A stretch of DNA of 64,000 nucleotides, from contig CAIVKO010000083.1 of NCBI GenBank assembly GCA_903906515.1, positions 1 to 64,000 on the forward strand, in the 5' to 3' direction. The translations under genes were made by a program, and so were the position numbers. The stretch is from Akkermansiaceae bacterium. GTDB lineage: Bacteria > Verrucomicrobiota > Verrucomicrobiia > Verrucomicrobiales > Akkermansiaceae. Below, piece after piece: positions 24,904 through 33,885 of the stretch. The notes beneath the pieces were generated by a model. It worked only from the letters and a program-made list of their open reading frames with translations, did no database searches and was not told the DNA's origin. Positions within the stretch are counted from its first letter, which is position 1, and the number at the start of each line of letters is the position of its first letter.

Positions 24904-25026
24904 TCGTGGGGGGCGATCTAACGGTTCGTCCACCGCAACCTGTGGCATTTACACCAATCCGATATGTGGACGCTCCTTGGCGCAAGCGTTCTGCGTGCCT
25001 GAGTTGGCGGCAGTAGCTGTAGTCCG

Positions 25027-25437
25027 CTAGACGCCCAGAACCCGGACATCGAGGCCGGCGATGCGGCGGAAGTGCGCTTCATCCCGGGGACCGACCAGCA
25101 CCCCGCACCCCAAGCAACGTGCGGTGGCCGCAACGGCGATGTCGTTTTGGGGAATCATCGTTCCGCTTTGGGTCAACTCGGCGAAGATGTCGGCATGATG
25201 TTCTGCGGTCTCTGCGGTGAATGGTTCTATGCCCATCACGCGGCGCAAGGATTCGAGACGGGCCATGCGGCGTGCTGCCCGGACTGCGGAATCGGCCAAA
25301 CGGACGCCGGCCAGTGCTTCGGCCCAGACCACGGCTGGCATCACGAGTTCCTCGGTGTCGTCCAGGGCGAGGGTATGGCCGGCGTTGAGCGCGCGCTCCC
25401 AAGCGACCAGCGCGGAAGTATCGAGAATCAGGCCCAT
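25027..25437 (-). CDS. PIN-domain toxin, VapC-like
   Basis: The 136-residue protein is a PIN-domain ribonuclease. Acidic metal-binding residues are in LILDTSALVAWER (Asp6), MPAVVWAEALAGVRL (Glu39 region) and IPQNDIAVAATARCLG (Asp near 98), with VLVGPRDEAHFRRIAGL near the end. VapC toxins cut tRNA or rRNA when the antitoxin is lost. The ATG at 25437 overlaps the antitoxin gene by 10 bases, so the pair is co-translated. The target is unknown. Confidence 0.88.
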   Translation of the reverse strand: MGLILDTSALVAWERALNAGHTLALDDTEELVMPAVVWAEALAGVRLADSAVRAARRMARLESLRRVMGIEPFTAETAEHHADIFAELTQSGTMIPQNDIAVAATARCLGCGVLVGPRDEAHFRRIAGLDVRVLGV

Positions 25438-25691
25438 GGATTGTTGGCGGGTTGATCGGCCTCGTTCACTTTTTCCAGATCGTCTGCGAACGACGGATCG
25501 TGTGGCAGACGGGCTACAGCCGACACAAGTTCTCCCCAAGTCGCGCGGCGAGACCCGCTGGCGGGCATGAGCTCGGCGATGGGTTGGTCGTTTTTGGTGA
25601 GGAGGAAATGCTCACCCTTGTGCTTTACCCGCGCAAGATAGTCGCCCAGATGGCGAGCGGCGTCGGTGGTGCTGATTGTAGTCGTTATCAT
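25428..25691 (-). CDS. Phd/YefM-type antitoxin
   Basis: The 87-residue protein begins ITTTISTTDAARHLGDYLAR and continues HFLLTKNDQPIAELMPA, the N-terminal DNA-binding fold of Phd/YefM antitoxins. The C-terminal part (DDLEKVNEADQPANNPWA) should wrap the toxin. It lies directly upstream of the PIN toxin, and a palindrome 14 bases before its start codon is a likely operator, which fits self-repression typical of the family. Confidence 0.85.
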   Translation of the reverse strand: MITTTISTTDAARHLGDYLARVKHKGEHFLLTKNDQPIAELMPASGSRRATWGELVSAVARLPHDPSFADDLEKVNEADQPANNPWA

Positions 25692-25704
25692 GCGGGTAAT
25701 TGTA

Positions 25705-25724
25705 ATTTACAAAATTATGTAAAT
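25705..25724 (-). promoter_or_regulatory. Likely operator of the toxin-antitoxin pair
   Basis: ATTTACA (25705-25711) and TGTAAAT (25718-25724) are perfect inverted arms with a 6-base AT spacer, 14 bases upstream of the antitoxin ATG. The AT-rich palindrome stands out from its surroundings and is where a Phd-type dimer would bind. Confidence 0.6.
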
Positions 25725-25883
25725 CAAGGTGGATTTCCACACAAGTGTGAGAGGACGAGTGAGGCGATGGCCTAGCCGAGGAACTGGGGGTGGGCGGGGA
25801 ATCGCGGTTGATTTGCCCCCACGGCACAAGATTTTGAGTGGTAACCGGGTGGGTGTCTGTTTTTCGGGGCAAGCATTTCCGCC

Positions 25884-26786
25884 TCAGCCCTCCGAGTCTT
25901 GCGGGAGCACGGAGGGGAGGATTTGGGCGGCGTGTTCGGGGGAGAGTTCCTCAACCTTGCGAAGTTGGCGCTCAATGGAGCGGGAGCGGACGCCGGTCTT
26001 GTCTATCTCCTTGCTGGCGGAATCGAGTTTGTCCTTCACCTTGTCGAGGACCTCTCCGAACTTGGCGAACTCGGTTTTGACCGCGCCGAGGACGTTCCAG
26101 ACCTCACTGGAGCGCTGTTGGATGGCGAGCGTGCGGAAGCCCATTTGAAGGCTGTTGAGAAGGGCGGCGAGGGTGGTGGGGCCGACTACGATGACGCGGT
26201 GCTGGCGTTGGATCTGCTCGCTTAGGCCTGGCTGGCGGAGGACCTCGGCGTAGAGACCTTCAGTGGGGAGAAAGAGCAGCGCGAAATCGGTGGTGTGGGG
26301 CGGCGAGATGTATTTCTCGGCGATGGTTTTGGCGAAGTCGCGGACGCGATTGCCGAGGGCGAGCGAGGCGGCGGCCACAGCCTCGGTGTCGGCGCGTTCG
26401 GCGGCCTCGGACAGGCGTTGGTAATCCTCGATGGGAAACTTGGCGTCGAGGGGCAGCCAGACGGGATGTTTGGCGTCGCCCTGGCCGGACAGTTTGATGG
26501 CAAACTCGACGCGGGCGGCGGACCCGGGGATGGGGGCCACGTTGGACTCGTATTGGTCGCGGGTGAGGACCTGTTCGAGGAGGGCTGCGAGCTGGACCTC
26601 GCCCCAGGTGCCGCGGGTCTTGACATTGGTAAGGACGCGCTTGAGGTCGCCCACGCCGGTGGCGATCTGCTGCATCTCCCCGAGTGCCTTAGTCACGCGG
26701 TCGAGGTTGTCTCCGACCATTTTGAACGATTCGCCGAGGCGTTGCTCGAGGGTGGACTTGAGGCGTTCGTCTACGGTGGCTCGCAT
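25884..26786 (-). CDS. rmuC: RmuC family protein, 5'-truncated
   Basis: RmuC is a predicted nuclease-like protein that limits recombination at inverted repeats. The 300 residues from the first ATG cover nearly the whole RmuC domain: LKRVLTNVKTRGTWGEVQLA, KHPVWLPLDAKFPIEDYQRL, KYISPPHTTDFALLFLPTEG, VIVVGPTTLAALLNSLQMGF. The frame stays open upstream to about 27089 and encodes another 100 residues of Ala/Glu-rich coiled coil typical of RmuC, but has no ATG, GTG or TTG. It then hits TAG where FGE-sulfatase sequence begins on the other strand. The native start and membrane anchor appear deleted. A shortened protein from 26786 is possible; whether it works is unknown. Confidence 0.75.
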   Translation of the reverse strand: MRATVDERLKSTLEQRLGESFKMVGDNLDRVTKALGEMQQIATGVGDLKRVLTNVKTRGTWGEVQLAALLEQVLTRDQYESNVAPIPGSAARVEFAIKLSGQGDAKHPVWLPLDAKFPIEDYQRLSEAAERADTEAVAAASLALGNRVRDFAKTIAEKYISPPHTTDFALLFLPTEGLYAEVLRQPGLSEQIQRQHRVIVVGPTTLAALLNSLQMGFRTLAIQQRSSEVWNVLGAVKTEFAKFGEVLDKVKDKLDSASKEIDKTGVRSRSIERQLRKVEELSPEHAAQILPSVLPQDSEG

Positions 26787-27084
26787 CTCGTCGAGTTTGG
26801 CGGCGTTTTGGGCGGAGAGTTCGGCGAGCTTGGTGTCGAGTGCCTGGCGGACGAGTTCAAGTTCCTGCTTGGTGGTGGTCTGGAGCTGACCGAGGCGGCT
26901 GGCGAAGTCGTTGAGCTGGGTGTTTTGGGCGGCGCGGGAGTCGTCGAGTTTGGCGGCGGTTTTATGCTGGAACTCGGCGGTCTGGGCGCGGGCCTCGGAG
27001 CGTGCGGCTGTGGCGGCGTCAGCCAGTTCGGAGCGGGTGCGGGAAAGGGCCAGTGAGGTGGATTCAGCGTTTTCGCGCAGGCGG

Positions 27085-27741
27085 TTGGTCTATTGCCCTG
27101 CAGGAAGTTTCATGATGGGCAGCCCAGCTTACGAAGAAAATCGGAGCAGTGATGAAGGTCAGGTCCAAGTCCGAATCAGCAAGGCTTTCTGGTTAAGCGA
27201 AAACGAGCTCACACAGGCGCAGTGGAGTGCTGCGATGCTTGAAAATCCGATTACTTTCAAAGGAGATGATCGGCCGGTGAAGAATGTGAGTTGGAACGAC
27301 GCTCAGGAGTTTCTCAAGAAAGTCAATGACAGCGGCATTCTGCCGCCAGGATGGAAAATGGCACTACCGACGGAAGCGCAGTGGGAATACGCCTGTCGGG
27401 CGGGCACCAGCGCCCCTTACGCCAACCCATCGCTGAACGCGCTGGCTTGGTATGATGATCTCAACGGCGGGACTCATCCGGTGGCCACCAAGGCACCGAA
27501 TGCATGGGGTTTGCACGACATGCACGGCAACGTGTGGGAATGGTGCGCGGATTGGTATGACAATACGCTCGCAGGCGGCGTCGATCCAAAAGGATCGACT
27601 TCGGGCTTAGGCCGCGTGTATCGCGGTGGCTCTTGGTTTGTAAACGCCGCCAGATGCCGCTCGTCCCAACGGGGCAGCTACGACCCAACTATCCGGAACG
27701 ACGAGCTGGGCTTTCGCCCCGCACTGGTTACATCGGAATAA
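27085..27741 (+). pseudogene. FGE-sulfatase (SUMF1-like) domain protein, 5'-truncated
   Basis: Homology to FGE-sulfatase domains starts abruptly at VYCPAGSFMMGSPAYEEN and covers the rest of the domain: FWLSENELTQAQWSAAM, VKNVSWNDAQEFLKKV, KMALPTEAQWEYACRAGT, WGLHDMHGNVWEWCADWYD, GRVYRGGSW and ELGFRPAL. The upstream part of the frame (to an ATG at 26911) is only the antisense of the RmuC coiled coil, so the true N-terminus, usually a signal peptide or kinase, is gone. An ATG at 27112 has AGGAA five bases upstream and might still be used. Such domains in this phylum serve as ligand-binding modules or effectors; catalytic formylglycine formation is not implied. Confidence 0.65.
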
Positions 27742-27894
27742 AGTCATTAGCCAGTCTTGCAGATACGCGAGGCTTTATTGCCGAAGCAGAGAGATAGCGC
27801 TAAATGGGTTGTTTTTCAAACAGGTTGACCTTACTCCCTGCGCGTGACCGCCACGATTGGAGCTGCTTCCATTGCGTCGAAGCGGGTCAGGGAG

Positions 27895-30333
27895 TCACGC
27901 GCTTTTTCCGTCCGCTTTGGGCTTGCGGATTTGGGGGGCGGTGGGATGGGAGGTGGGAATGACTTTATCGATGGCCTCCGCAGGCACCCAGCCGCAGGTT
28001 TTGGTGGCGAAGGAGATGTACACCCAGTGACCGGATTCGCGGATCACCTCGCAGAGTGTGCCGGGCGGTGCATCAATCACTTCAGGCGAGGTGCGTGAGG
28101 CATCGGCATGGAGGACGACTTTTTCGCCGGTGATGACGCCCTGGCGATGGGCTGGGATAAATTCGGCATCTGTGGGGAAATAGTGCCACCCAAGGCCGCC
28201 GCAGGTGATGAGGAGCGGACCAATCACCAAGGCTAGAATGGCGGAGATACGGATGCGTGCTCCTTGGCGGGTGGCTGGGAACACGAGAATGGCGAGTCCA
28301 CAAAGCCAGACTCCCACCCAGGTCATGTTTTGCCATCCGTTGAGAGAAATGCGGGCGAGCGCATATTGATAGTCCGGTCGGAGCACGGTGATGGATCCAT
28401 ATTTGCGCTCGATAAAACGCAGGTTCTGAAGGGCTTCCCGATGGCTGGAATCGCGAGCGATGGCTCTCCGGTAATACAGCGCCGCGTAACCCGGCGACCC
28501 GGCGCGGTAACAGGCGTTGCCGATGTTGTAGAGCGTGTCCGCAGTGAGTGTTTCGTAAGGTCCCGCACCGAGCCATTGGCTGATGGCTTCATCATACTTC
28601 GCACCGTCATACGCTTCGCGCGCACTCTGAATGCGGGTGTCGGTGTCATCCGCGCGCGCCTGTTGCGAAAACAGCAGCATGATGGCGATGCATGATATCG
28701 CGGCATCGCGCAGGATGCGGAGTATGGCTTGACGGCGCTTCGGTTCCAATACGCCGGTCTTCGGTTTATCCTTGAGAAAACACAAGGAGTCTCTTTCTGA
28801 TAGAATCTCCTGCACCTCCGGGTTTTTTCTATCGCCTAGCGATTTTTCGATGAATCGGCCAGCTGCCATAAGGAAGTCGGCATCATCGGCGGATTTCATT
28901 TTCTCCACCTCCCGCAGCGCGGTGACGCGTGCATTGAGCACGGGGTCGCGGTGGAAGCGGTGGCCATGTCTTATCCACAGGGCTTTCAGTATCAAGCCCA
29001 GTGCGATCAGGGCTCCGAGCGCATGGCCACTCCAATCAGGGAGTCTGCGGGTTGTGGGTATGGTAAGGCTGGCGGTGGGGAGAATTCCGAGAATGTCGGT
29101 CATGCGCTCGACGGGGAGCGGCAACGCCTTGGGTGGTCCAACGGCCGCGCTGGCAGCTGCGATGGCGGGTTTCATCTTGAGTTGGATCGGCTCGGTGAGT
29201 TGTGTTTGATAGGACTGGCTCTTGGGATCGAAATATACCAGGCGGAACGCGGGGATCTCCGGCTTGATTTCCAAGGGGCGCATGAATTGGTGGAAAACCG
29301 TTGTGCCGGAGAGTTCCCGGCGCTCGTCGCCACGCAGATCGGTGGTGGCCTCATAGACTTTCCAACCGTCGGTGACCAATGGTTTCGGCGGGCGCAGTGT
29401 GTCGAGGTTGCCGCTACCTCTAACCACAATGTCCACCGCGATGGGGTCGCCCTCAGTGACATCGACCGTGGAGGTGCCGACCGTGACATGGAAATTTCCG
29501 ACCGCGTTTTCAAAACCTTCGGGCGCACCTTTCGGGAGAGGTTTGGATTCGAGTTCGAGTTTAGGGACCTGAAGATTCACTTCTTCCGAAACCCTGCGTT
29601 GGAAGCCATCAAGAATCACCTGGGTGGTGACCAGTCGTACCGTGGCCGGGCCGATGTTGATCTTGCCGGCGCGGGTGGGTGTAAGCGTGCTAGGATAGGC
29701 CACGGAAAAATACGGCCGGCCTAACAAGTTGACCTGGCCGCGCATAGCGGATGGCTGGAATCGCCATGCGGTGACTCCGTCGCGTTGGAAATCCGGATTT
29801 CCCCAGTCTTCGACGACCTGTTCCTGCGGTATATAGATCTTGATTTCAACCGGTGTGGTTTCGCCATTGTATGGGTTTTTGTTCAATACCCGGAATGTGC
29901 TGGCATAGCGGAACTGCCTGCCTCCGGCCTCGGCCTCCGACCATTGGAGGTCGTCCGGATTGAACACCGTGAAATCGATGGGTTCGGTGTGGGTTTTGGT
30001 TCCCCCGACGACGACTTCGAACGATGGCAGCATGTGATTTCCCAGTTCATAACTCGAAACCAGGTAGTCGAAAACATATTCCAGTTTCCGGCCGGGGATC
30101 GCACGGACCGATCCGCGGCCCGCTATTTGGATATCAATGTCCTTGAGCTTCGGCAGAGTCGGTAGGTCCGGTGGTTGATTTCCTGAGACGGCGATTTCCA
30201 GCAGCGCCTGCTCGCCGCGTGCGAGAAACCGTGTGGATAGTCGGCTGACCGTTTGAGCTCCTGTGGTCAGGGTGACCAGCAGCCACGCCATGGATATGTA
30301 TGTTAGAAATCTGCAAGAAGTGGTTCCGTTCAT
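27895..30333 (-). CDS. BatD-BatE fusion protein (BatD domain, TPR, SH3)
   Basis: The 812-residue protein starts with a signal peptide or anchor (LTYISMAWLLVTLTTGAQ) and a long BatD-type region of beta domains (to about 400: ARGEQALLEIAVSG, GSGNLDTLRPPKP), then a membrane helix (434-453). At 546-561 a second signal-like stretch (SCIAIMLLFSQQARA) precedes TPRs (REAYDGAKYDEAISQWL, LYNIGNACYRAG), two more helices (about 671-717) and an SH3-like domain (725-793, ending CGWVPAEAID). The second half equals a separate BatE protein, and the inner signal-like stretch looks like its vestigial signal peptide, so this is a BatD-BatE fusion (inference). Bat proteins assemble with MoxR-type ATPases at the cell envelope. 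It is the last gene of the operon, 4 bases after batBC. Confidence 0.82.
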   Translation of the reverse strand: MNGTTSCRFLTYISMAWLLVTLTTGAQTVSRLSTRFLARGEQALLEIAVSGNQPPDLPTLPKLKDIDIQIAGRGSVRAIPGRKLEYVFDYLVSSYELGNHMLPSFEVVVGGTKTHTEPIDFTVFNPDDLQWSEAEAGGRQFRYASTFRVLNKNPYNGETTPVEIKIYIPQEQVVEDWGNPDFQRDGVTAWRFQPSAMRGQVNLLGRPYFSVAYPSTLTPTRAGKINIGPATVRLVTTQVILDGFQRRVSEEVNLQVPKLELESKPLPKGAPEGFENAVGNFHVTVGTSTVDVTEGDPIAVDIVVRGSGNLDTLRPPKPLVTDGWKVYEATTDLRGDERRELSGTTVFHQFMRPLEIKPEIPAFRLVYFDPKSQSYQTQLTEPIQLKMKPAIAAASAAVGPPKALPLPVERMTDILGILPTASLTIPTTRRLPDWSGHALGALIALGLILKALWIRHGHRFHRDPVLNARVTALREVEKMKSADDADFLMAAGRFIEKSLGDRKNPEVQEILSERDSLCFLKDKPKTGVLEPKRRQAILRILRDAAISCIAIMLLFSQQARADDTDTRIQSAREAYDGAKYDEAISQWLGAGPYETLTADTLYNIGNACYRAGSPGYAALYYRRAIARDSSHREALQNLRFIERKYGSITVLRPDYQYALARISLNGWQNMTWVGVWLCGLAILVFPATRQGARIRISAILALVIGPLLITCGGLGWHYFPTDAEFIPAHRQGVITGEKVVLHADASRTSPEVIDAPPGTLCEVIRESGHWVYISFATKTCGWVPAEAIDKVIPTSHPTAPQIRKPKADGKSA

Positions 30334-30337
30334 GATA

Positions 30338-32395
30338 TTACCAATCTTTTTCTGGGTTGCGGAATTCACGGCGGCCGGGTGTGAGCGGGCCTTTCTCCAT
30401 GTCGGCGTTTTCCTTGAGTATCCGTTTAGCCTGATCCTCCGGAGTTTCGTCGGGGTTGGAATTCTGGGCTTTGCCATCTTTGGATTCGTTCTTCGGCTTT
30501 TCCTTCTTCGATCCGTTTTCGGCGTTCGGATCTTCCTCCTTGTCGCCATTCTTCGGTTTGGGGTTTTGGTCATCTCCTTCCTTGCCATCCGATGGCTTGG
30601 GTTTCGGTTTGTTCTTGTTACCCTGATCCCCATCGGGCTTTTCTTTTGGCTGCTCCTTAGGATCTTCCTTAGGCGCGGTTTCTTCGGAGTTTCCTAATTT
30701 GGGGTCGCTTTGTTCGGGATCGGGCGGGGGGATGGAATCCTCGGTTTTTTGCTTTTCCTCCTCCAGCAGTTCCCGCAGGCGTTTCAGATAGGTGATGATC
30801 ACCCTGCGGTTTTCCAACGCGGTTCGGTTCGTTGGATTGATGTCCAAGCCCGAGTCATAATGCCGGATTGCATCGACCCAGTTGGTCACAATGGCCTTGA
30901 TGGTTTTAGCGCCCTTGGAATCGGATTTTTCCGCGCTCATATCGGCGAGCAGTTTGCGGACCTGATCATCGAATGATTTCATGTCAGGAACCTCCGCCGC
31001 GTTCGATGGATAGGTTTTACCCGCAAGGTTCTTCCAACCGACCTGAAAAAGTGATGCTCCTAATCCCAGGTGGCTGGCTTCCAGAATGCCTGAGTGATCT
31101 GTCAGCAGCGCCTGGCTGTATGCGGCGCAGGCGTCCCGGAAATCGCCATTGCGATATGCGGCGGTGGCCTCGCCAATGCGGAAGCGCGCCTTCATTTCGT
31201 CGGAACGATGGTTTTCCGCGAGATTCCGGTAGGCATCCCTCGCATCCGGGTAGCGTTTTTGTTGAAGGGCCAGCTTTGCGGCAGAGACCTCGTCGGCACG
31301 CGTGGAAACGGGTGTTAGGACACATATGGCCAGTGCGATGGTGGTGGCATTCACCCCGCGCCAACGGGTGCCGGCGACGATGGCTCCCAGCAGGAACAAA
31401 ATCGCAGGAAAGAGCAGCCACTGATAGAACTCGATCGAAATGGCGCGCTCACGGCCTTCCATTTCGAAAGCATCCAGATCCTTGACCGCGGATTTCACCA
31501 ACGCCGGGATGTCGGTACCGGAACCTGCGGTCGCATAGCTGCCCCGCGTCTCGGACGCGAGCTTGCGCATCACATCCGGGTGGAGCTGGCTGATCACCGC
31601 TTTACCGCTACGATCGATCATCCGGTTACCGGGGAAATCCGCGTTTGGCACGTAGTTGCCGTCTTCCGTGCCGACGCCGACGGCGAGAACATACACTCCG
31701 GAGTGGCGGGCTTCGTAAATCATGTCGTCGAGATCGCCGTCGTTCTGGTCGCCATCGCTTATAATGACCAAGGCGTTGTTTTTTTGTCCGGTTTTTCTGA
31801 GGGTGTCGGTGGCGAGGCGCACGGCCTCGGCCAGATTCGATCCGCCCATGGGTGCCCATGTTTCATCGAGTTGTTCCACGGTCTCGCGCACCGCATTGTG
31901 ATCGACCGTGAGCGGGGCATATTCATAGGCGTCACCGGCGAATCCGATCAGGCCGATGCGTTCGTTGGGCATGGCTTCCAACAGTTCGTAGATGACGACT
32001 TTAGCCTGCGTCAGACGGTCGGGTTTCACATCGGTCACGCGCATGCTGCGTGAGAGGTCGATGGCGATGAGGACATTGCGGCCGAGGGATTTTTCGGTGC
32101 GGGATCCGGCGTCCGCATACGGTCGGGCGAGGGCGGCGATGATGGTCGCGCACGCAGCTAACAGCAGTGCCAGCGCAAACCAGCGGGGAAGGGGGTTGCC
32201 GCGCCGGAGCAGGGTGGGACGCAGGCGGGGTGCGACGAATTCCGCCCATTGCCTGCGCCGGAGACGCGCCACCGCGAAGGCACCCGCACCCAGAAGCGGG
32301 AGCAGGACCAGCAGAATCAGCCAGGCGGGTTGGGCGAGTTTCAAGGGATCAGGGTGATGGAGGTGGATTGAGGGCGAGAAGGGTGACCGCGGCAA
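30338..32395 (-). CDS. BatB-BatC fusion (VWA domain plus TPR)
   Basis: The 685-residue protein has two N-terminal membrane helices, then a von Willebrand A domain with the metal site DLSRS (Asp113, Ser115, Ser117) and VIISDGDQNDGD. A further helix (WLLFPAILFLLGAIVAG, 326-342) is followed by a signal-like stretch (ATTIALAICVLTPVSTRA) and TPRs (about 370-540). The C-terminus is a Lys/Glu/Pro-rich low-complexity tail that ends GRREFRNPEKDW, the typical BatC end. BatB and BatC are separate genes in Bacteroides-type operons; here they are one. The ATG at 32395 overlaps batA by 47 bases; a TTG at 32344 (LKLAQPAWLI) is an alternative start nearer the first helix. Confidence 0.85.
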   Translation of the reverse strand: MPRSPFSPSIHLHHPDPLKLAQPAWLILLVLLPLLGAGAFAVARLRRRQWAEFVAPRLRPTLLRRGNPLPRWFALALLLAACATIIAALARPYADAGSRTEKSLGRNVLIAIDLSRSMRVTDVKPDRLTQAKVVIYELLEAMPNERIGLIGFAGDAYEYAPLTVDHNAVRETVEQLDETWAPMGGSNLAEAVRLATDTLRKTGQKNNALVIISDGDQNDGDLDDMIYEARHSGVYVLAVGVGTEDGNYVPNADFPGNRMIDRSGKAVISQLHPDVMRKLASETRGSYATAGSGTDIPALVKSAVKDLDAFEMEGRERAISIEFYQWLLFPAILFLLGAIVAGTRWRGVNATTIALAICVLTPVSTRADEVSAAKLALQQKRYPDARDAYRNLAENHRSDEMKARFRIGEATAAYRNGDFRDACAAYSQALLTDHSGILEASHLGLGASLFQVGWKNLAGKTYPSNAAEVPDMKSFDDQVRKLLADMSAEKSDSKGAKTIKAIVTNWVDAIRHYDSGLDINPTNRTALENRRVIITYLKRLRELLEEEKQKTEDSIPPPDPEQSDPKLGNSEETAPKEDPKEQPKEKPDGDQGNKNKPKPKPSDGKEGDDQNPKPKNGDKEEDPNAENGSKKEKPKNESKDGKAQNSNPDETPEDQAKRILKENADMEKGPLTPGRREFRNPEKDW

Positions 32396-33365
32396 GCGCC
32401 GTCAGCAGCGCGACTCCGAGGAACCAGGGAAATAACTCTGTATCTTCGATTACAGTGAAGCTTTTTGCATCGGTTTTTTCCAGGCGGTCGATCGTGGTGA
32501 ATGAGCTTTTCAGGGTTTCGAGATCCTTGGCGTAGTAATGCTCCGCGCCGGTGATCGAGGCGATTTTACGGAGGGTGGGCAGATCGAATTCCTGATAGGG
32601 AAACCGCATGATGCCGGGGTCCACGCGTGCGTCGGGAGTGCCGATGGCGATGGTATAGATCTTGATGCCAAGGGTTTTGCAGAGTTCTGCGGCTTCGATG
32701 GGTGAGATTTTTCCGGAGTTGCTGGCACCATCGGTGATGAGCACGATGATCTTGCTCTTGGAATCGCGGGTTTCGAGGCGGGAGGCCGCGGCGGCGAGTG
32801 CGGAGCCGATGGCGGTGCCTTGGTCCTTCACCGTGCCATTGTCATACAAATCATTGAGCCGGAGTTTGCCGAGGGCTTTTCTGAGCCATTTGTGGTCGAG
32901 CGTGACCGGGCTGGCGTCGCGAGGTCTGCCAGCAAAGGCGATCAAGCCCATCCGGTCGTCGGGTCGGCGGTTGATGAAATCATCCACCACCATTTTGGCG
33001 ACATCGACGCGTTGCACGCTTACTCCCTGATCGATGAAATCCTTGATGCTCATCGAGAGTGAGACATCGAAGGCGATCATGATATCGATGCCGCTGGCCG
33101 TGCGGTTCTGGTATTCGTTGCGGAGGACGGGGCGCGCCATCGCGAAGATAGCTACGAGTAAAGCGGAGAGTGCCAAAGGAAACGCGAAGCCACCGGCTGT
33201 GTGGCGGGTGCGTTTTCCTAGGCTCACCAGGACGGATAGATTGGGAAACACCACTGCGGCCTCGGCACCGCGGCCTCGGCGGAGCAGGATCAGGAGAAGC
33301 GCGGGCAGCAGCAGAAGCAGCCAGCCGGGTTGCAAGAAGCGGAAGGATTCGGCAAACGGAATCAT
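32349..33365 (-). CDS. batA: BatA-type von Willebrand A membrane protein
   Basis: This 338-residue protein has helices at the N-terminus (WLLLLLPALLLILL, then FPLALSALLVAIFAMA), a VWA domain with a complete metal site DVSLS (Asp100, Ser102, Ser104), VLITDGASNSG, and a final helix (FLGVALLTALAAVTLLA). BatA proteins sit in the inner membrane with the VWA domain outside and are linked to aerotolerance and envelope stress in other bacteria. Its start overlaps the DUF4381 stop by 4 bases. Confidence 0.88.
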   Translation of the reverse strand: MIPFAESFRFLQPGWLLLLLPALLLILLRRGRGAEAAVVFPNLSVLVSLGKRTRHTAGGFAFPLALSALLVAIFAMARPVLRNEYQNRTASGIDIMIAFDVSLSMSIKDFIDQGVSVQRVDVAKMVVDDFINRRPDDRMGLIAFAGRPRDASPVTLDHKWLRKALGKLRLNDLYDNGTVKDQGTAIGSALAAAASRLETRDSKSKIIVLITDGASNSGKISPIEAAELCKTLGIKIYTIAIGTPDARVDPGIMRFPYQEFDLPTLRKIASITGAEHYYAKDLETLKSSFTTIDRLEKTDAKSFTVIEDTELFPWFLGVALLTALAAVTLLALNPPPSP

Positions 33366-33880
33366 GTGGAGAATCCGTGGTGAAGGGTTTCCAGAAGAGA
33401 GCGGGAATCCGAAATGATTTTTCCCGCAGCGGGTTCTGCGGGAATTTCGGGCGCGTATTTCATGGTGGCAAGCCGGGTGAATCCAGTTGCTGCGACCAGA
33501 CGGGTTTCCGCTGTGAGTTGTAGCAGCGCGTCATGGCGGGAAATGAATTCCTCATGCGTCTCAAACAGCGCTGGATCCCCTGCGGCGATGGATAGATATC
33601 TTCTCAGGATGAGCGAGCATTGGATTGCGGCGTCGCGTGCATCGGTGACGATGATTTTGGACAACGCTTCCACGGCTTCCGCACGTGCGGCATGGCGGAG
33701 GGTCTGCGTGCTGGGCGCAGATGATTTGCGTTTCCGAGCGATCATAATCACCACAACCATGATCAAGACCAACAGAGCCACACCCGCAATGATCCACCAC
33801 TGGGAAAACCCCGAGTCCGGAAGCAGCGATTCCGGTGAGGGAGCCTCCAGCAGTTCGAGTTTTTGGGGATTCCCGTTCAT
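33362..33880 (-). CDS. DUF4381-type membrane protein of the Bat operon
   Basis: The 172-residue protein has one membrane helix (IIAGVALLVLIMVVVIMI, about 29-46) and a helical cytoplasmic part (HAARAEAVEALSKIIV, IQCSLILRRYLSIA, HEEFISRHDALLQL). Proteins of the DUF4381 family occupy this place between DUF58 and BatA genes in many genomes. No enzymatic motif is visible. It follows DUF58 after 5 bases and overlaps batA by 4. Confidence 0.75.
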   Translation of the reverse strand: MNGNPQKLELLEAPSPESLLPDSGFSQWWIIAGVALLVLIMVVVIMIARKRKSSAPSTQTLRHAARAEAVEALSKIIVTDARDAAIQCSLILRRYLSIAAGDPALFETHEEFISRHDALLQLTAETRLVAATGFTRLATMKYAPEIPAEPAAGKIISDSRSLLETLHHGFST

Positions 33881-33885
33881 GTCGT

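Noticed and set aside
24904-25026. Possible tRNA or small RNA between EpsI and the toxin gene
   Set aside because: No cloverleaf, CCA end or TTC loop pattern could be built; only a few short inverted words are present.
26911-27084. N-terminal extension of the FGE-sulfatase frame
   Set aside because: It is only the antisense of the RmuC coiled coil and has no homology of its own.
30338-30800. Long plus-strand hydrophobic frames opposite the BatB-BatC tail
   Set aside because: They arise from the Lys/Glu-rich low-complexity tail read in antisense, which gives Phe/Leu-rich nonsense.
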